Program-made: the position numbers and the translations under genes
Part shown: piece by piece, positions 6,519-13,267 of the stretch
How the letters are laid out: each line of letters starts with the position of its first letter
How positions within the stretch are numbered: position 1 is the first letter of the stretch
Assembly (NCBI GenBank): GCA_902775195.1
Contig: CACYLQ010000049.1
Coordinates: 1 to 34,514, forward strand
Origin: an uncultured Pseudobutyrivibrio sp.
Lineage (GTDB): Bacteria > Bacillota > Clostridia > Lachnospirales > Lachnospiraceae
Length of the DNA: 34,514 bases
Direction of reading: 5' to 3'
Notes under the pieces: model-generated
Database searches by the model: none
What the model saw: only the letters and a program-made list of their open reading frames with translations
What the model was told of the DNA's origin: nothing

Positions 6519-6618
6519 CAGACTGTAGACAAACTATATTTTTTCACTGCCTAAATATTGAGATTTGAACAAAGTGGAGGGAAAGTCCCAATATAATTCC
6601 TAAAAACTAAGAATATAA
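6516..6618 (+). repeat. 103-bp exact repeat, copy A
   Basis: Positions 6516-6618 are identical to 15989-16091 in the same orientation; both flanks differ immediately outside. The copy starts with TTTCAGACTGTAGACAAAC and contains a small GGGA/TCCC hairpin and a wider ATATTG/CAATAT inverted pair. It begins within the 3' arm of the hairpin at 6489-6518. It also overlaps thiT: the last 22 codons and the stop of that gene are read from it. It may be a remnant or non-autonomous derivative of an insertion sequence, but no transposase is visible. Confidence 0.9.
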
Positions 6619-7150
6619 GCTGCTTAACTGGTGGTAAGCATAAGATAACGATTGTTATTGCAGCTTCTGCGAAGATGTAGATTGCATTGTAAGCAAGTGA
6701 GTATGCAAATGGATTCCAACCATCCCAAGCCCATTCGCCAAAGAAAATCCATCCAGAAATTACCGCAAATACGTAGCGACCTAAAACAGCTGCGATGTAG
6801 CCTTTGATAAGACCGTGCTTTGCGTTCTTGAAAAATCCAGATAAACCAAGTGCACCGAAGGCTAAAATGTAATCAACAATAACCTGTGCAGGGAAAAGAA
6901 TATATGGGTCAACGATAAGGTTTAATAATCCGTAAGCAACACCGGTGATGATTCCTACGATTGGTCCAAACCAAAATCCTGGAAGGCAGGCAACAAGCAT
7001 TGAAAGTAATGTAATTGAACCACCTGTTGGGAATTTGAAAACCTTAATGTTTGAAAGTACAAATGCAAGCGCCATAGACATTGCGCAAAAAGCAATCTTC
7101 TTAGCTGTAAAGCTAATTTTTGAGTTAGAACCTGTGATGTGATTAATCAT
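6551..7150 (-). CDS. thiT: Thiamine ECF transporter substrate-binding subunit ThiT
   Basis: ThiT is the membrane S component that binds thiamine and pairs with the shared EcfAA'T module. The 199-residue protein has about six hydrophobic segments. It shows GGSITLLSMLVACLPGFWFG, DPYILFPAQVIVDYILAFGA and YSLAYNAIYIFAEA, all typical of ThiT/YuaJ. A TPP riboswitch upstream fixes the vitamin. The start at 7150 is preferred to 7168: GGGAG lies 8 bases upstream of it, inside the longer ORF, whereas 7168 has none. The last 22 residues (LIFLVFRNYIG onward) are encoded by the 103-bp repeat, so the native C terminus has been replaced by an unrelated tail after the last membrane segment. Confidence 0.9.
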   Translation of the reverse strand: MINHITGSNSKISFTAKKIAFCAMSMALAFVLSNIKVFKFPTGGSITLLSMLVACLPGFWFGPIVGIITGVAYGLLNLIVDPYILFPAQVIVDYILAFGALGLSGFFKNAKHGLIKGYIAAVLGRYVFAVISGWIFFGEWAWDGWNPFAYSLAYNAIYIFAEAAITIVILCLPPVKQLIFLVFRNYIGTFPPLCSNLNI

Positions 7151-7156
7151 GAAAAA

Positions 7157-7186
7157 ATCTCCCTTCATACATACATGCTAGGAGAT
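7157..7186 (-). promoter_or_regulatory. Anti-Shine-Dalgarno hairpin of thiT
   Basis: In the transcript, AUCUCCU (7186-7180) can pair with GGGAGAU (7163-7157), which contains the thiT Shine-Dalgarno site, giving six Watson-Crick pairs and one wobble. The segment lies directly after the TPP aptamer, so ligand-controlled ribosome access is a plausible expression platform. A short U6 run precedes it, but there is no clear terminator stem. Confidence 0.5.
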
Positions 7187-7195
7187 CGTAAAAAA

Positions 7196-7276
7196 GCTTC
7201 CTTCCGCTGGTATTATCCAGTTCAAGTAATAAGGGTCGGTGATAACACCTCTCAGCATATGCGCGCCCCTAGCGTC
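7196..7276 (-). ncRNA. TPP riboswitch (THI element)
   Basis: The minus-strand sequence contains the conserved aptamer blocks in order: GGGG near 7270, CTGAGAGG, ACCCTT, ACTTGAACTGGATAATACC and AGCGGAAGGAAGC. It lies in the leader of thiT and senses thiamine pyrophosphate to switch off uptake. Confidence 0.95.
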
Positions 7277-7294
7277 ATTATTTATTTCTCAATA

Positions 7295-7323
7295 AAAATA
7301 CCACGTTAAAATCTTTTCGTCAA
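7295..7323 (-). promoter_or_regulatory. Promoter of the riboswitch-thiT transcript
   Basis: On the minus strand TTGACG (7323-7318), 17 bases and TATTTT (7300-7295), preceded by TGG as an extended -10, place the transcript start near 7288, about 12 bases before the aptamer. Confidence 0.6.
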
Positions 7324-7350
7324 TGTTCAAATCAAAAACACATCTTAGCA

Positions 7351-7379
7351 TAGAAAGAACCCCAATAATTTGGTACACT
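7351..7379 (+). promoter_or_regulatory. Extended -10 promoter of hflX
   Basis: TGG-TACACT (7371-7379) is an extended -10 with a weak TAGAAA at -35 (7351-7356, 17-base spacer). The predicted start falls at about 7386, the A of the hflX ATG. Confidence 0.45.
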
Positions 7380-7385
7380 AACAGT

Positions 7386-8618
7386 ATGATAAACACAGAT
7401 AAGATAATAGAAAAAGTAATACTTGTATCAGTGAACGAAGGAGACGAGGCAGAGGCCAAGGATTCCCTTAAGGAGCTCGCAGAATTATGCAAGACTGCCG
7501 GGGCAGAGGTTGTAGGCGAGGTTATGCAGAATCTTGAGCGTCGCAACCCAGGCACCTATGTAGGCACTGGTAAGGTAGAAGAAATAGCAGATTTAATATG
7601 GGAAAAGGAAGCCACAGGTATCGTATGTGACGACGAGCTTACACCAGCACAGATGCGTAATCTTGCTGATGCACTTGATACAAAGGTCATGGATAGAACA
7701 CTTATCATTCTTGATATCTTTGCCGCAAGAGCAGGCACAGCAGAAGGTAAGATTCAGGTAGAGCTTGCTCAGCTTAGATATGAAATGACCCGTCTTACAG
7801 GCTTCGGTAAGAACATGTCCCGTGTAGGTGGTACTGCAGCAGGTGGCGGCGGAGCCATCGGAACCCGTGGTCCTGGTGAGAAAAAGCTGGAGATGGATAA
7901 GCGTCTTATCGCTGGCCGTATATCTCAGCTTAAAAAGGAATTAAATGATGTAGTAAATCATCGTGAGCTTACACGTTCCAGAAGACAGAAGAATGGCGTG
8001 CCAGTAGCAGCAATAGTAGGCTACACAAACGCCGGCAAATCATCACTTCTAAATAAGCTTACAGATGCAGATATATTAGAGTGGGATGCATTGTTTGCAA
8101 CACTTGATCCTACCACTAGAGAATTGCTTTTAGACAACGACCAAAAGCTTCTTCTTACAGATACAGTAGGATTTATTAGAAAGCTTCCACATCATCTGGT
8201 TGACGCGTTTAAGAGTACCCTTGAAGAGGCTAAATACGCAGATTATATCATTCACGTTGTGGATGTCAGTAATCCACAGATGGATAGACAGATGGAAATT
8301 GTGTATGAAACATTAGATAAGCTGGGAGTTAGTGGAAAACCTATCCTTACAGTCTTCAACAAGGTGGATAAGGTACCAGACGAACTGGATTATCATGATT
8401 TGCGTGCAGACTACACAGTTCATACCTCTGTTAAAAACGGCAAGGGCTTAGACAAGGTAAGAGAAATTCTTGCAACAATGATGCGTGGAAACAAGGAATA
8501 CATAGAAAGATTGGTTCCATATACTGAAGCTGGAAGTATTGCGAAGATTCGCGAAAATGGTGAGCTTATTTCAGAAGAATACCGCGAAGACGGCATTTTT
8601 ATTAAGGCATATATTTAA
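7386..8618 (+). CDS. hflX: Ribosome-associated GTPase HflX
   Basis: HflX is a GTPase that splits stalled or heat-damaged ribosomes. The 410-residue product has the N-terminal domain with RNPGTYVGTGKVEEI, the glycine-rich linker GTRGPGEKKLEMDKR, and a G domain with P-loop GYTNAGKSSLLNKL, DTVGF (G3) followed by IRKLPHHLVDAFKSTLEEA, and NKVD (G4). The start at 7386 fits the family N terminus (MINTDKIIEKVILV); the upstream in-frame ATG at 7323 lies before the likely promoter. No Shine-Dalgarno site precedes 7386, and the promoter suggests a leaderless mRNA. No terminator is seen downstream. Confidence 0.95.
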   Translation: MINTDKIIEKVILVSVNEGDEAEAKDSLKELAELCKTAGAEVVGEVMQNLERRNPGTYVGTGKVEEIADLIWEKEATGIVCDDELTPAQMRNLADALDTKVMDRTLIILDIFAARAGTAEGKIQVELAQLRYEMTRLTGFGKNMSRVGGTAAGGGGAIGTRGPGEKKLEMDKRLIAGRISQLKKELNDVVNHRELTRSRRQKNGVPVAAIVGYTNAGKSSLLNKLTDADILEWDALFATLDPTTRELLLDNDQKLLLTDTVGFIRKLPHHLVDAFKSTLEEAKYADYIIHVVDVSNPQMDRQMEIVYETLDKLGVSGKPILTVFNKVDKVPDELDYHDLRADYTVHTSVKNGKGLDKVREILATMMRGNKEYIERLVPYTEAGSIAKIRENGELISEEYREDGIFIKAYI

Positions 8619-8619
8619 T

Positions 8620-8646
8620 TTTACCAAATCTTTACCATTATTACAT
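8620..8646 (+). promoter_or_regulatory. Pho-box-like direct repeats
   Basis: TTTACC at 8620-8625 and again at 8631-8636, then TTACAT at 8641-8646, repeat at 10-11-bp steps just upstream of a -35 element, as in PhoP/PhoB boxes. The downstream gene is a phosphate transporter, which supports the assignment. Confidence 0.5.
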
Positions 8647-8654
8647 AAAATACT

Positions 8655-8683
8655 TAGACAATGACTGGTTAACGTGTTATCAT
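8655..8683 (+). promoter_or_regulatory. Promoter of the Na/Pi cotransporter gene
   Basis: TAGACA (8655-8660), 17 bases and TATCAT (8678-8683). The leader then contains an 8-bp hairpin, TACTTTTC (8716-8723) with GAAAAGTA (8730-8737), before the AAAGGAG site. Confidence 0.6.
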
Positions 8684-8759
8684 ATCTAAGGACAAAAAGA
8701 GAAGGATTTGGTTTTTACTTTTCATGAAGGAAAAGTACGGTAGATAAAAGGAGAAAATA

Positions 8760-10379
8760 ATGACAATTGCAGAAGTATTATCGCTACTAGGTGGAGTAGG
8801 CTTGTTTTTATTCGGAATGTCTATAATGTCCACAGGTCTTAAAAATAGTTGCGGTGACAATCTACAGGTTATCTTAGAGAAAGCTACTACTAACAAAGCA
8901 GTGGCAGTCTTTGTGGGACTTCTTATGACAGTCCTTGTGCAGAGCTCATCAGCTACAGATGTAATGGTTATCGGTTTTGTTAACTCAGGCATGATGACTT
9001 TGGCACAGGCTATAGGAGTTATCTTAGGTGCCAATATCGGTACTACTATCACAGCTCAGATTACAGCTTTTAATATTGCTACATTCACACCTTTTATTTT
9101 GTTTATGGGTGCTGTTATGTATCTTTTTATGAAAAAAGATTTGGTTAAGCATTTAGGCTCATTCTTTATGGGATTTGGTATGCTCTTCCAGGGTATCACC
9201 ATCATGAAGGCAGCCATTGCACCACTTGCACAGTCGGTAATGTTTAAGAACTTCCTTGCAGGACTTACAAATCCATTTGTAGCTCTTGTATTCGGTGTCG
9301 CATTTACAGCATTACTACAGAGTTCATCATCATCTACAGTTATCTTCCAGACATTCGTAGCTCAGGGAATCTTGGATTACAATGTTGCAGTTTATTTGGT
9401 AATTGGTGCCGCTATCGGTTCTGTTGCACCTAACCTTTTAGCATCACTTACAGCTAACAGAAATGGTAAGCGTTCAGCTATTCTTAATCTATTGTTCAAT
9501 GTTATCAGAGCAATGGTTATTATAGTCATTATCAATGTTACACCACTTCTGACATGGATTCAGTCTACATCATCTGATCCAGCCAGACAGATAGCTAACA
9601 CACATACAATATTTGCTTTTATTGCAGTGCTTATCATCTTCCCATTTACAGATTACATCATTAAGCTTACATACATGTTTATTCCAGAGCTTCCAGAAGA
9701 AACACGTGCTGCTGAGGATAGACAGCTTGTATTTATGACACAGGTTAACAATGTGCCACCTAACATGGCTATTCACCAGGCACAGCTTGAAGCAGCCAGA
9801 ATGGGTGCTATTGCAGCAGAAAACTTCGAAAAGGCTATTGATTGCTTCTTCGATTATTCACCAGAAAAGGTGGAGGACGTTGAACAGCGTGAGGAAACAG
9901 TTAACATCCTCAACCATTCTATTCAGGATGCTATGGTTAAGCTTCAGACTCTTAACCTTACACCTGCAATGCTTAGAAGAATATCTGCAATCACTATTGC
10001 AGTTACTGATATGGAGCGTATTTCTGACCATGCAGAAAACATCATCGAATACGCTACCCGTATGAAGAACAAAAAGACAAAGCTTTCTAAGAAGGCAGCC
10101 AAGGAGCTTAAGGATATGGCTGATAATTCCATGGAAGAGGTAGAGCTTGCTATCGATATCTTCACATCAGAGAATTATGAGAACTTAGGCAAGATAGAAA
10201 AGCTTGAAAAGAAGGTTGATAAGCAGGAGAAGCAGCTCATCAATCATCATGTTGAGCGTCTTATGGAAAACAAATGCGAGCCAATCGCAGGTGTTATCTT
10301 CTCTGACATGGTAACAGATTTAGAACGATGCGCCGACCACGCAATTAACATTGCATACGCATTAAAAGAGCACCCTTAA
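8760..10379 (+). CDS. Na+/phosphate cotransporter with C-terminal PhoU domain
   Basis: The 539-residue membrane protein belongs to the NptA/YjbB (PNaS) family, which exchanges inorganic phosphate with Na+. The two inverted repeat halves each carry the signature QSSS: VQSSSATDVMVIGFVNSG (about residue 60) and LLQSSSSSTVIFQTFVAQG (about 184). GVILGANIGTTITAQ marks the first re-entrant repeat. After the membrane region (to about 310) there is a soluble helical PhoU-like domain (about 345-535), with ERISDHAENIIEYA and LERCADHAINIAYA as its paired metal-binding helices. AAAGGAG lies 7 bases before the ATG. The gene is monocistronic, with Pho-box-like repeats upstream and a strong terminator downstream. 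Confidence 0.92.
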   Translation: MTIAEVLSLLGGVGLFLFGMSIMSTGLKNSCGDNLQVILEKATTNKAVAVFVGLLMTVLVQSSSATDVMVIGFVNSGMMTLAQAIGVILGANIGTTITAQITAFNIATFTPFILFMGAVMYLFMKKDLVKHLGSFFMGFGMLFQGITIMKAAIAPLAQSVMFKNFLAGLTNPFVALVFGVAFTALLQSSSSSTVIFQTFVAQGILDYNVAVYLVIGAAIGSVAPNLLASLTANRNGKRSAILNLLFNVIRAMVIIVIINVTPLLTWIQSTSSDPARQIANTHTIFAFIAVLIIFPFTDYIIKLTYMFIPELPEETRAAEDRQLVFMTQVNNVPPNMAIHQAQLEAARMGAIAAENFEKAIDCFFDYSPEKVEDVEQREETVNILNHSIQDAMVKLQTLNLTPAMLRRISAITIAVTDMERISDHAENIIEYATRMKNKKTKLSKKAAKELKDMADNSMEEVELAIDIFTSENYENLGKIEKLEKKVDKQEKQLINHHVERLMENKCEPIAGVIFSDMVTDLERCADHAINIAYALKEHP

Positions 10380-10383
10380 AATC

Positions 10384-10427
10384 CAAGCCCTTAATTGTTA
10401 GCATAACAATTAAGGGCTTGCTTTTTT
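10384..10427 (+). terminator. Strong intrinsic terminator of the Na/Pi cotransporter gene
   Basis: A perfect 17-bp stem (10384-10400 with 10404-10420, loop GCA) ends in CTTTTTT. Confidence 0.92.
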
Positions 10428-10465
10428 ATGTAGCTTATAGTATATTGTACTCAATTAAATAGGAA

Positions 10466-10587
10466 ATCTTCAGGGCAAGGTGCGAAAGCGGAGGCTTTCA
10501 ATTCCTGACCGGCGGTATAGTCCGCGAGCCTTCGGGCCGAACCAGTGAGATTCTGGTACCGACAGTATAGTCTGGATGGAAGAAGAT
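10466..10587 (+). ncRNA. FMN riboswitch (RFN element)
   Basis: The P1 arms ATCTTC (10466-10471) and GAAGAT (10582-10587) close an aptamer with the conserved CAGGGCAAGGTG, CCTGACCGGCGGTATAGTCC, GAACCAGTGAGATTCTGGTA and CCGACAGTATAGTCTGGATG blocks. It lies upstream of ribU and senses flavin mononucleotide. Confidence 0.97.
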
Positions 10588-10613
10588 AAGCGCAATATGT
10601 TTATTGAATTTAC

Positions 10614-10640
10614 AGCCCTGAGTTTATCTCAGGGCTTTTT
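10614..10640 (+). terminator. FMN riboswitch expression-platform terminator
   Basis: AGCCCTGAG (10614-10622) pairs with CTCAGGGCT (10628-10636), followed by T. It lies between the aptamer and ribU, consistent with premature termination when FMN is bound. Confidence 0.85.
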
Positions 10641-10704
10641 AATTGCGTACAATCGAATGAAGATTCCTAACAAATAATAATTTTATTTTTAGGAGGATGA
10701 ATTA

Positions 10705-11334
10705 ATGGATTCAACACAAATGACAAACGGGAGCGCAGTAATGAAATCAAGGGTAAATGTAAGAAAGATGACAGTGACAGCAATGCTATCAGCTATTGCT
10801 TTTGTGCTTATGTTTTTAGACACCGCAGTGCCTATCATGCCATCATTTATCAAGCTTGATTTATCAGAGCTTCCAGCACTTATGGCAGCTTTTGCACTTG
10901 GACCAGTATGGGGCGTAATTGTTTGCTTGATTAAGAATCTGTTACATCTTTTGATGACTACAACAGGCGGTGTAGGCGAGCTTTCAAATTTTATTTTAGG
11001 TGCAGCCTTCGTGCTTCCAGCAGGCCTTATTTATCATCATAAGAAAACAAAGAAAAATGCTATTATAGGCGCATTAGTAGGTGCTGTTATTATGGGTGCT
11101 ATAAGCTTCCCATCAAATTACTTTATCGTATATCCGGTATATTATAATTTTATGCCAAAGGAAGTAATTGTTGCTGCATATCAGGCACTTGTACCATTTG
11201 CAACTATTGATTCAATTGCAAAATGCTTATTGTTCTTCAATGTGCCATTTACCATCGTAAAAGGACTTCTTTCAGCAATTATTACAATCCTTATTTACCA
11301 GCCACTTAGACCACTTCTCAAGGGCAATAATTAA
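10705..11334 (+). CDS. ribU: Riboflavin ECF transporter substrate-binding subunit RibU
   Basis: RibU is the membrane S component that captures riboflavin for the shared ECF module. The 209-residue protein has about six hydrophobic segments and the family features VNVRKMTVTAMLSAIAFVLM near the N terminus (ECF contact region), FIKLDLSELPALMAAFALGP, GVIVCLIKNLLHLL and FPSNYFIVYPVYY. The FMN riboswitch immediately upstream confirms the substrate. AGGAGG precedes the ATG by 8 bases; Met13 is a weaker alternative start. The gene is transcribed alone and ends at a terminator. Confidence 0.95.
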   Translation: MDSTQMTNGSAVMKSRVNVRKMTVTAMLSAIAFVLMFLDTAVPIMPSFIKLDLSELPALMAAFALGPVWGVIVCLIKNLLHLLMTTTGGVGELSNFILGAAFVLPAGLIYHHKKTKKNAIIGALVGAVIMGAISFPSNYFIVYPVYYNFMPKEVIVAAYQALVPFATIDSIAKCLLFFNVPFTIVKGLLSAIITILIYQPLRPLLKGNN

Positions 11335-11358
11335 TTATTAGATAAAAAATCAGTAGAT

Positions 11359-11388
11359 AAAATCAGGTCAGAAATGGCCTGATTTTTT
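11359..11388 (+). terminator. Terminator of ribU
   Basis: AAAATCAGGTC (11359-11369) pairs with GGCCTGATTTT (11376-11386) with one wobble; a T6 tract ends at 11388. Confidence 0.85.
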
Positions 11389-11408
11389 CATGAAGAAAAT
11401 TAAATCCC

Positions 11409-11436
11409 TTGACTTGTATACAAGATTGTATTAAAT
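11409..11436 (+). promoter_or_regulatory. GntR promoter with overlapping palindromic operator
   Basis: TTGACT (11409-11414) is a likely -35, with a poorly defined -10 near 11431-11436 (TTAAAT, 16-base spacer). The perfect 12-bp palindrome CTTGTATACAAG (11413-11424) overlaps the -35 and matches the GTATAC-centred operators of FadR-type GntR regulators, suggesting autorepression. Eleven of 12 bases recur at 12269-12280. Confidence 0.6.
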
Positions 11437-11480
11437 GTATTAGATAGGCAATATGCTAAATATAAGTCGGGAGATGATAC

Positions 11481-12161
11481 ATGAAAGCGGTAGAAAGATA
11501 TAATTCTGAAACAGCAAGAGAATATGCAATGCGTGCAATCACGGAGAACATTATATCCATAGACCTGGAGCCGGGGCAGTTGATTAGCGAGAATGAGATA
11601 GCCAGCTTCCTTGGGGTTAGCCGTACTCCAGTTAGAGAGTCTATTCAGGAATTGAATAAGGCCGCGTTGATAGAGATATACCCACAGAGGGGAAGCTACG
11701 TGTCATTGATTGATTCAAAATACGTGGAAGAGGCAGTATTCCTTCGTAAGGTTTTAGATATTGCTGTTATAGAGGAAGCCTGTAATCTTGCTACAGAAGA
11801 TGACATTGCATTACTAGAAGAGAATGTGGCGTTACAGGAATTTTATTTAAAGAGCAATAATACTAAAAAGATTTTTGAGCTTGATAACGAGTTTCACAGA
11901 ATGATTTATGTGGCAGCTAAAAAAGAAATGATTCATAACATGCGAAAAAATGTAATGATTCATTTTGATAGAGTGCGAACCCTATCAATGCTTGCGGTAA
12001 AAGATACAAAGATTGTAGCTGACCATGGAATCATGCTTAGCGCAATAAAAAACAAGGATAAAAATAAGGCTAAGGAGATAGTCGAGAAGCACTTAGACCG
12101 CTATAGAGTGGACCAGGAAGAGCTTTTAAGAACATATCCGCAATATTTTGCAAAAGAATAG
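11481..12161 (+). CDS. GntR-family regulator (FCD type), probable regulator of importer 1
   Basis: The 226-residue protein has a winged helix (about 13-75; FLGVSRTPVRESIQELNKAA is the recognition region) and a helical FCD ligand domain (about 85-215; FELDNEFHRMIY and DHGIMLSAIKNKD contain the likely metal ligands). It differs clearly from the GntR protein at 5392. CGGGAG lies 7 bases upstream of the ATG. Its position directly before importer 1, and the near-identical palindrome at both promoters, suggest it controls itself and the importer in response to a sugar or sugar acid, perhaps from glucuronoxylan; the effector is inference. It ends at a strong terminator. Confidence 0.88.
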   Translation: MKAVERYNSETAREYAMRAITENIISIDLEPGQLISENEIASFLGVSRTPVRESIQELNKAALIEIYPQRGSYVSLIDSKYVEEAVFLRKVLDIAVIEEACNLATEDDIALLEENVALQEFYLKSNNTKKIFELDNEFHRMIYVAAKKEMIHNMRKNVMIHFDRVRTLSMLAVKDTKIVADHGIMLSAIKNKDKNKAKEIVEKHLDRYRVDQEELLRTYPQYFAKE

Positions 12162-12194
12162 CAATAATTAATAGGCAATATAGCCATTATGTGT

Positions 12195-12234
12195 AAAACA
12201 ACCAAAATGCTTTTGGCATTTTGGTTGTTTTTTT
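12195..12234 (+). terminator. Terminator of the gntR gene
   Basis: A 16-bp perfect stem (12195-12210 with 12216-12231, loop TTTTG) runs into a T-tract. Confidence 0.9.
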
Positions 12235-12238
12235 AGAA

Positions 12239-12280
12239 TAGACAAAACTCTTACGAAAAACTAATATACTTGTATACTAG
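12239..12280 (+). promoter_or_regulatory. Promoter and GntR operator of importer 1
   Basis: TAGACA (12239-12244), 17 bases and TAATAT (12262-12267) form a probable promoter. CTTGTATACTAG (12269-12280) matches the palindrome at the gntR promoter at 11 of 12 positions and would cover the transcription start, a classical repression site. Confidence 0.6.
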
Positions 12281-12299
12281 TTCGAAGGAGAGGAAATTT

Positions 12300-13256
12300 A
12301 TGAAAGTATTAGCAACAAAAAATGCTGCAGTATCAACAGCCAGTTTTAACTGGAAAGCTTACATAAAAAGATATTGGCAGCTGTACGCGCTACTTCTTTT
12401 ACCAATGTTGTATTTACTTATTTTCAAGTACATCCCAATGAAGTATGTACTGATTGCATTTAAGAAATACAGTATTGTGCAAAAGGTTGGCGAGATGCCA
12501 TGGGCTGATAATCATGGCTTCCAGTATTTCATTCAGGCATTCCACAATAAGGATTTCTTGAATGCATTACGCAACACAGTATGTTTGAATTTACTTGATT
12601 TATGTATCGGATTTCCGATACCAATCATATTTGCATTGATTCTGAACGAGCTTAATATCAAGTGGTTTAAGAAGACAGTTCAGACAATTGCTTACATGCC
12701 ACACTTCCTTTCATGGGTTATCATTTATGGTTTGGCAATTCAGCTTTTTGCACCAGGTAACGGTCTTGTAAACATGGTAATTACAAACCTTGGTGGAGAT
12801 GCAGTTCCATTTTTGAACGACCCACATAAATGGGTAGGAACATATATATTCCTTGGAATATGGCAGAGCTTCGGTTGGAACTCAATCATCTACTTAGCTG
12901 CAATCGCAGGTATTTCACCTGAATTATACGAGGCAGCATCAGTTGATGGAGCAGGACGATTCAGAAAGATGTGGCACATCACATTGCCAGGAATTAAGAG
13001 CACAATCGTAGTACTTCTTATCATGGCACTTGGTAATATCTTAGGTTCAGCATTTGATAGACCATTCGCTTTACAGAACAACTTAGTAATGCAGAATGCA
13101 GAAGTTATTTCAACATTCGTTTACAAAAATGGTATTAAGGGATTACAGTTCTCACTGACAACAGCTGTTGGTTTGTTCCAATCAGTGGTAGGTGTATTCT
13201 TCTTACTCTTCGCAAACTGGCTTTCTAGAAGGCTTGGCGAAAGAGGAATATGGTAA
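12300..13256 (+). CDS. Sugar ABC transporter permease, LplB type (importer 1)
   Basis: This 318-residue inner-membrane permease of the CUT1 family has six predicted membrane segments and the EAA loop EAASVDGAGRFRKMWHITLP (about residues 220-239) that docks the ATPase. IAYMPHFLSWVIIYG and LGIWQSFGWNSIIYLAAIAG are typical of the LplB/YtcP group, which imports oligosaccharides such as aldouronates. The start at 12300 is preferred over the upstream TTG at 12270 because GGAGAGG lies just before it and the TTG falls in the operator. It pairs with the permease at 13268; no ATPase gene is present. Confidence 0.9.
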   Translation: MKVLATKNAAVSTASFNWKAYIKRYWQLYALLLLPMLYLLIFKYIPMKYVLIAFKKYSIVQKVGEMPWADNHGFQYFIQAFHNKDFLNALRNTVCLNLLDLCIGFPIPIIFALILNELNIKWFKKTVQTIAYMPHFLSWVIIYGLAIQLFAPGNGLVNMVITNLGGDAVPFLNDPHKWVGTYIFLGIWQSFGWNSIIYLAAIAGISPELYEAASVDGAGRFRKMWHITLPGIKSTIVVLLIMALGNILGSAFDRPFALQNNLVMQNAEVISTFVYKNGIKGLQFSLTTAVGLFQSVVGVFFLLFANWLSRRLGERGIW

Positions 13257-13267
13257 GGAGGTGCGAC

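Noticed and set aside
6516..6618. Repeat as a complete insertion sequence or group II intron
   Set aside because: At 103 bp it has no transposase, no clear terminal inverted repeats, no target duplication and no GUGYG intron start; it can only be called a short repeat or remnant.
7151..7168. thiT start at 7168
   Set aside because: No ribosome site precedes it, and its first codons are the Shine-Dalgarno site of the start at 7150.
8669..9052. 127-residue minus-strand ORF
   Set aside because: It is antisense to the start of the Na/Pi cotransporter, with composition explained by the complement of a membrane protein.
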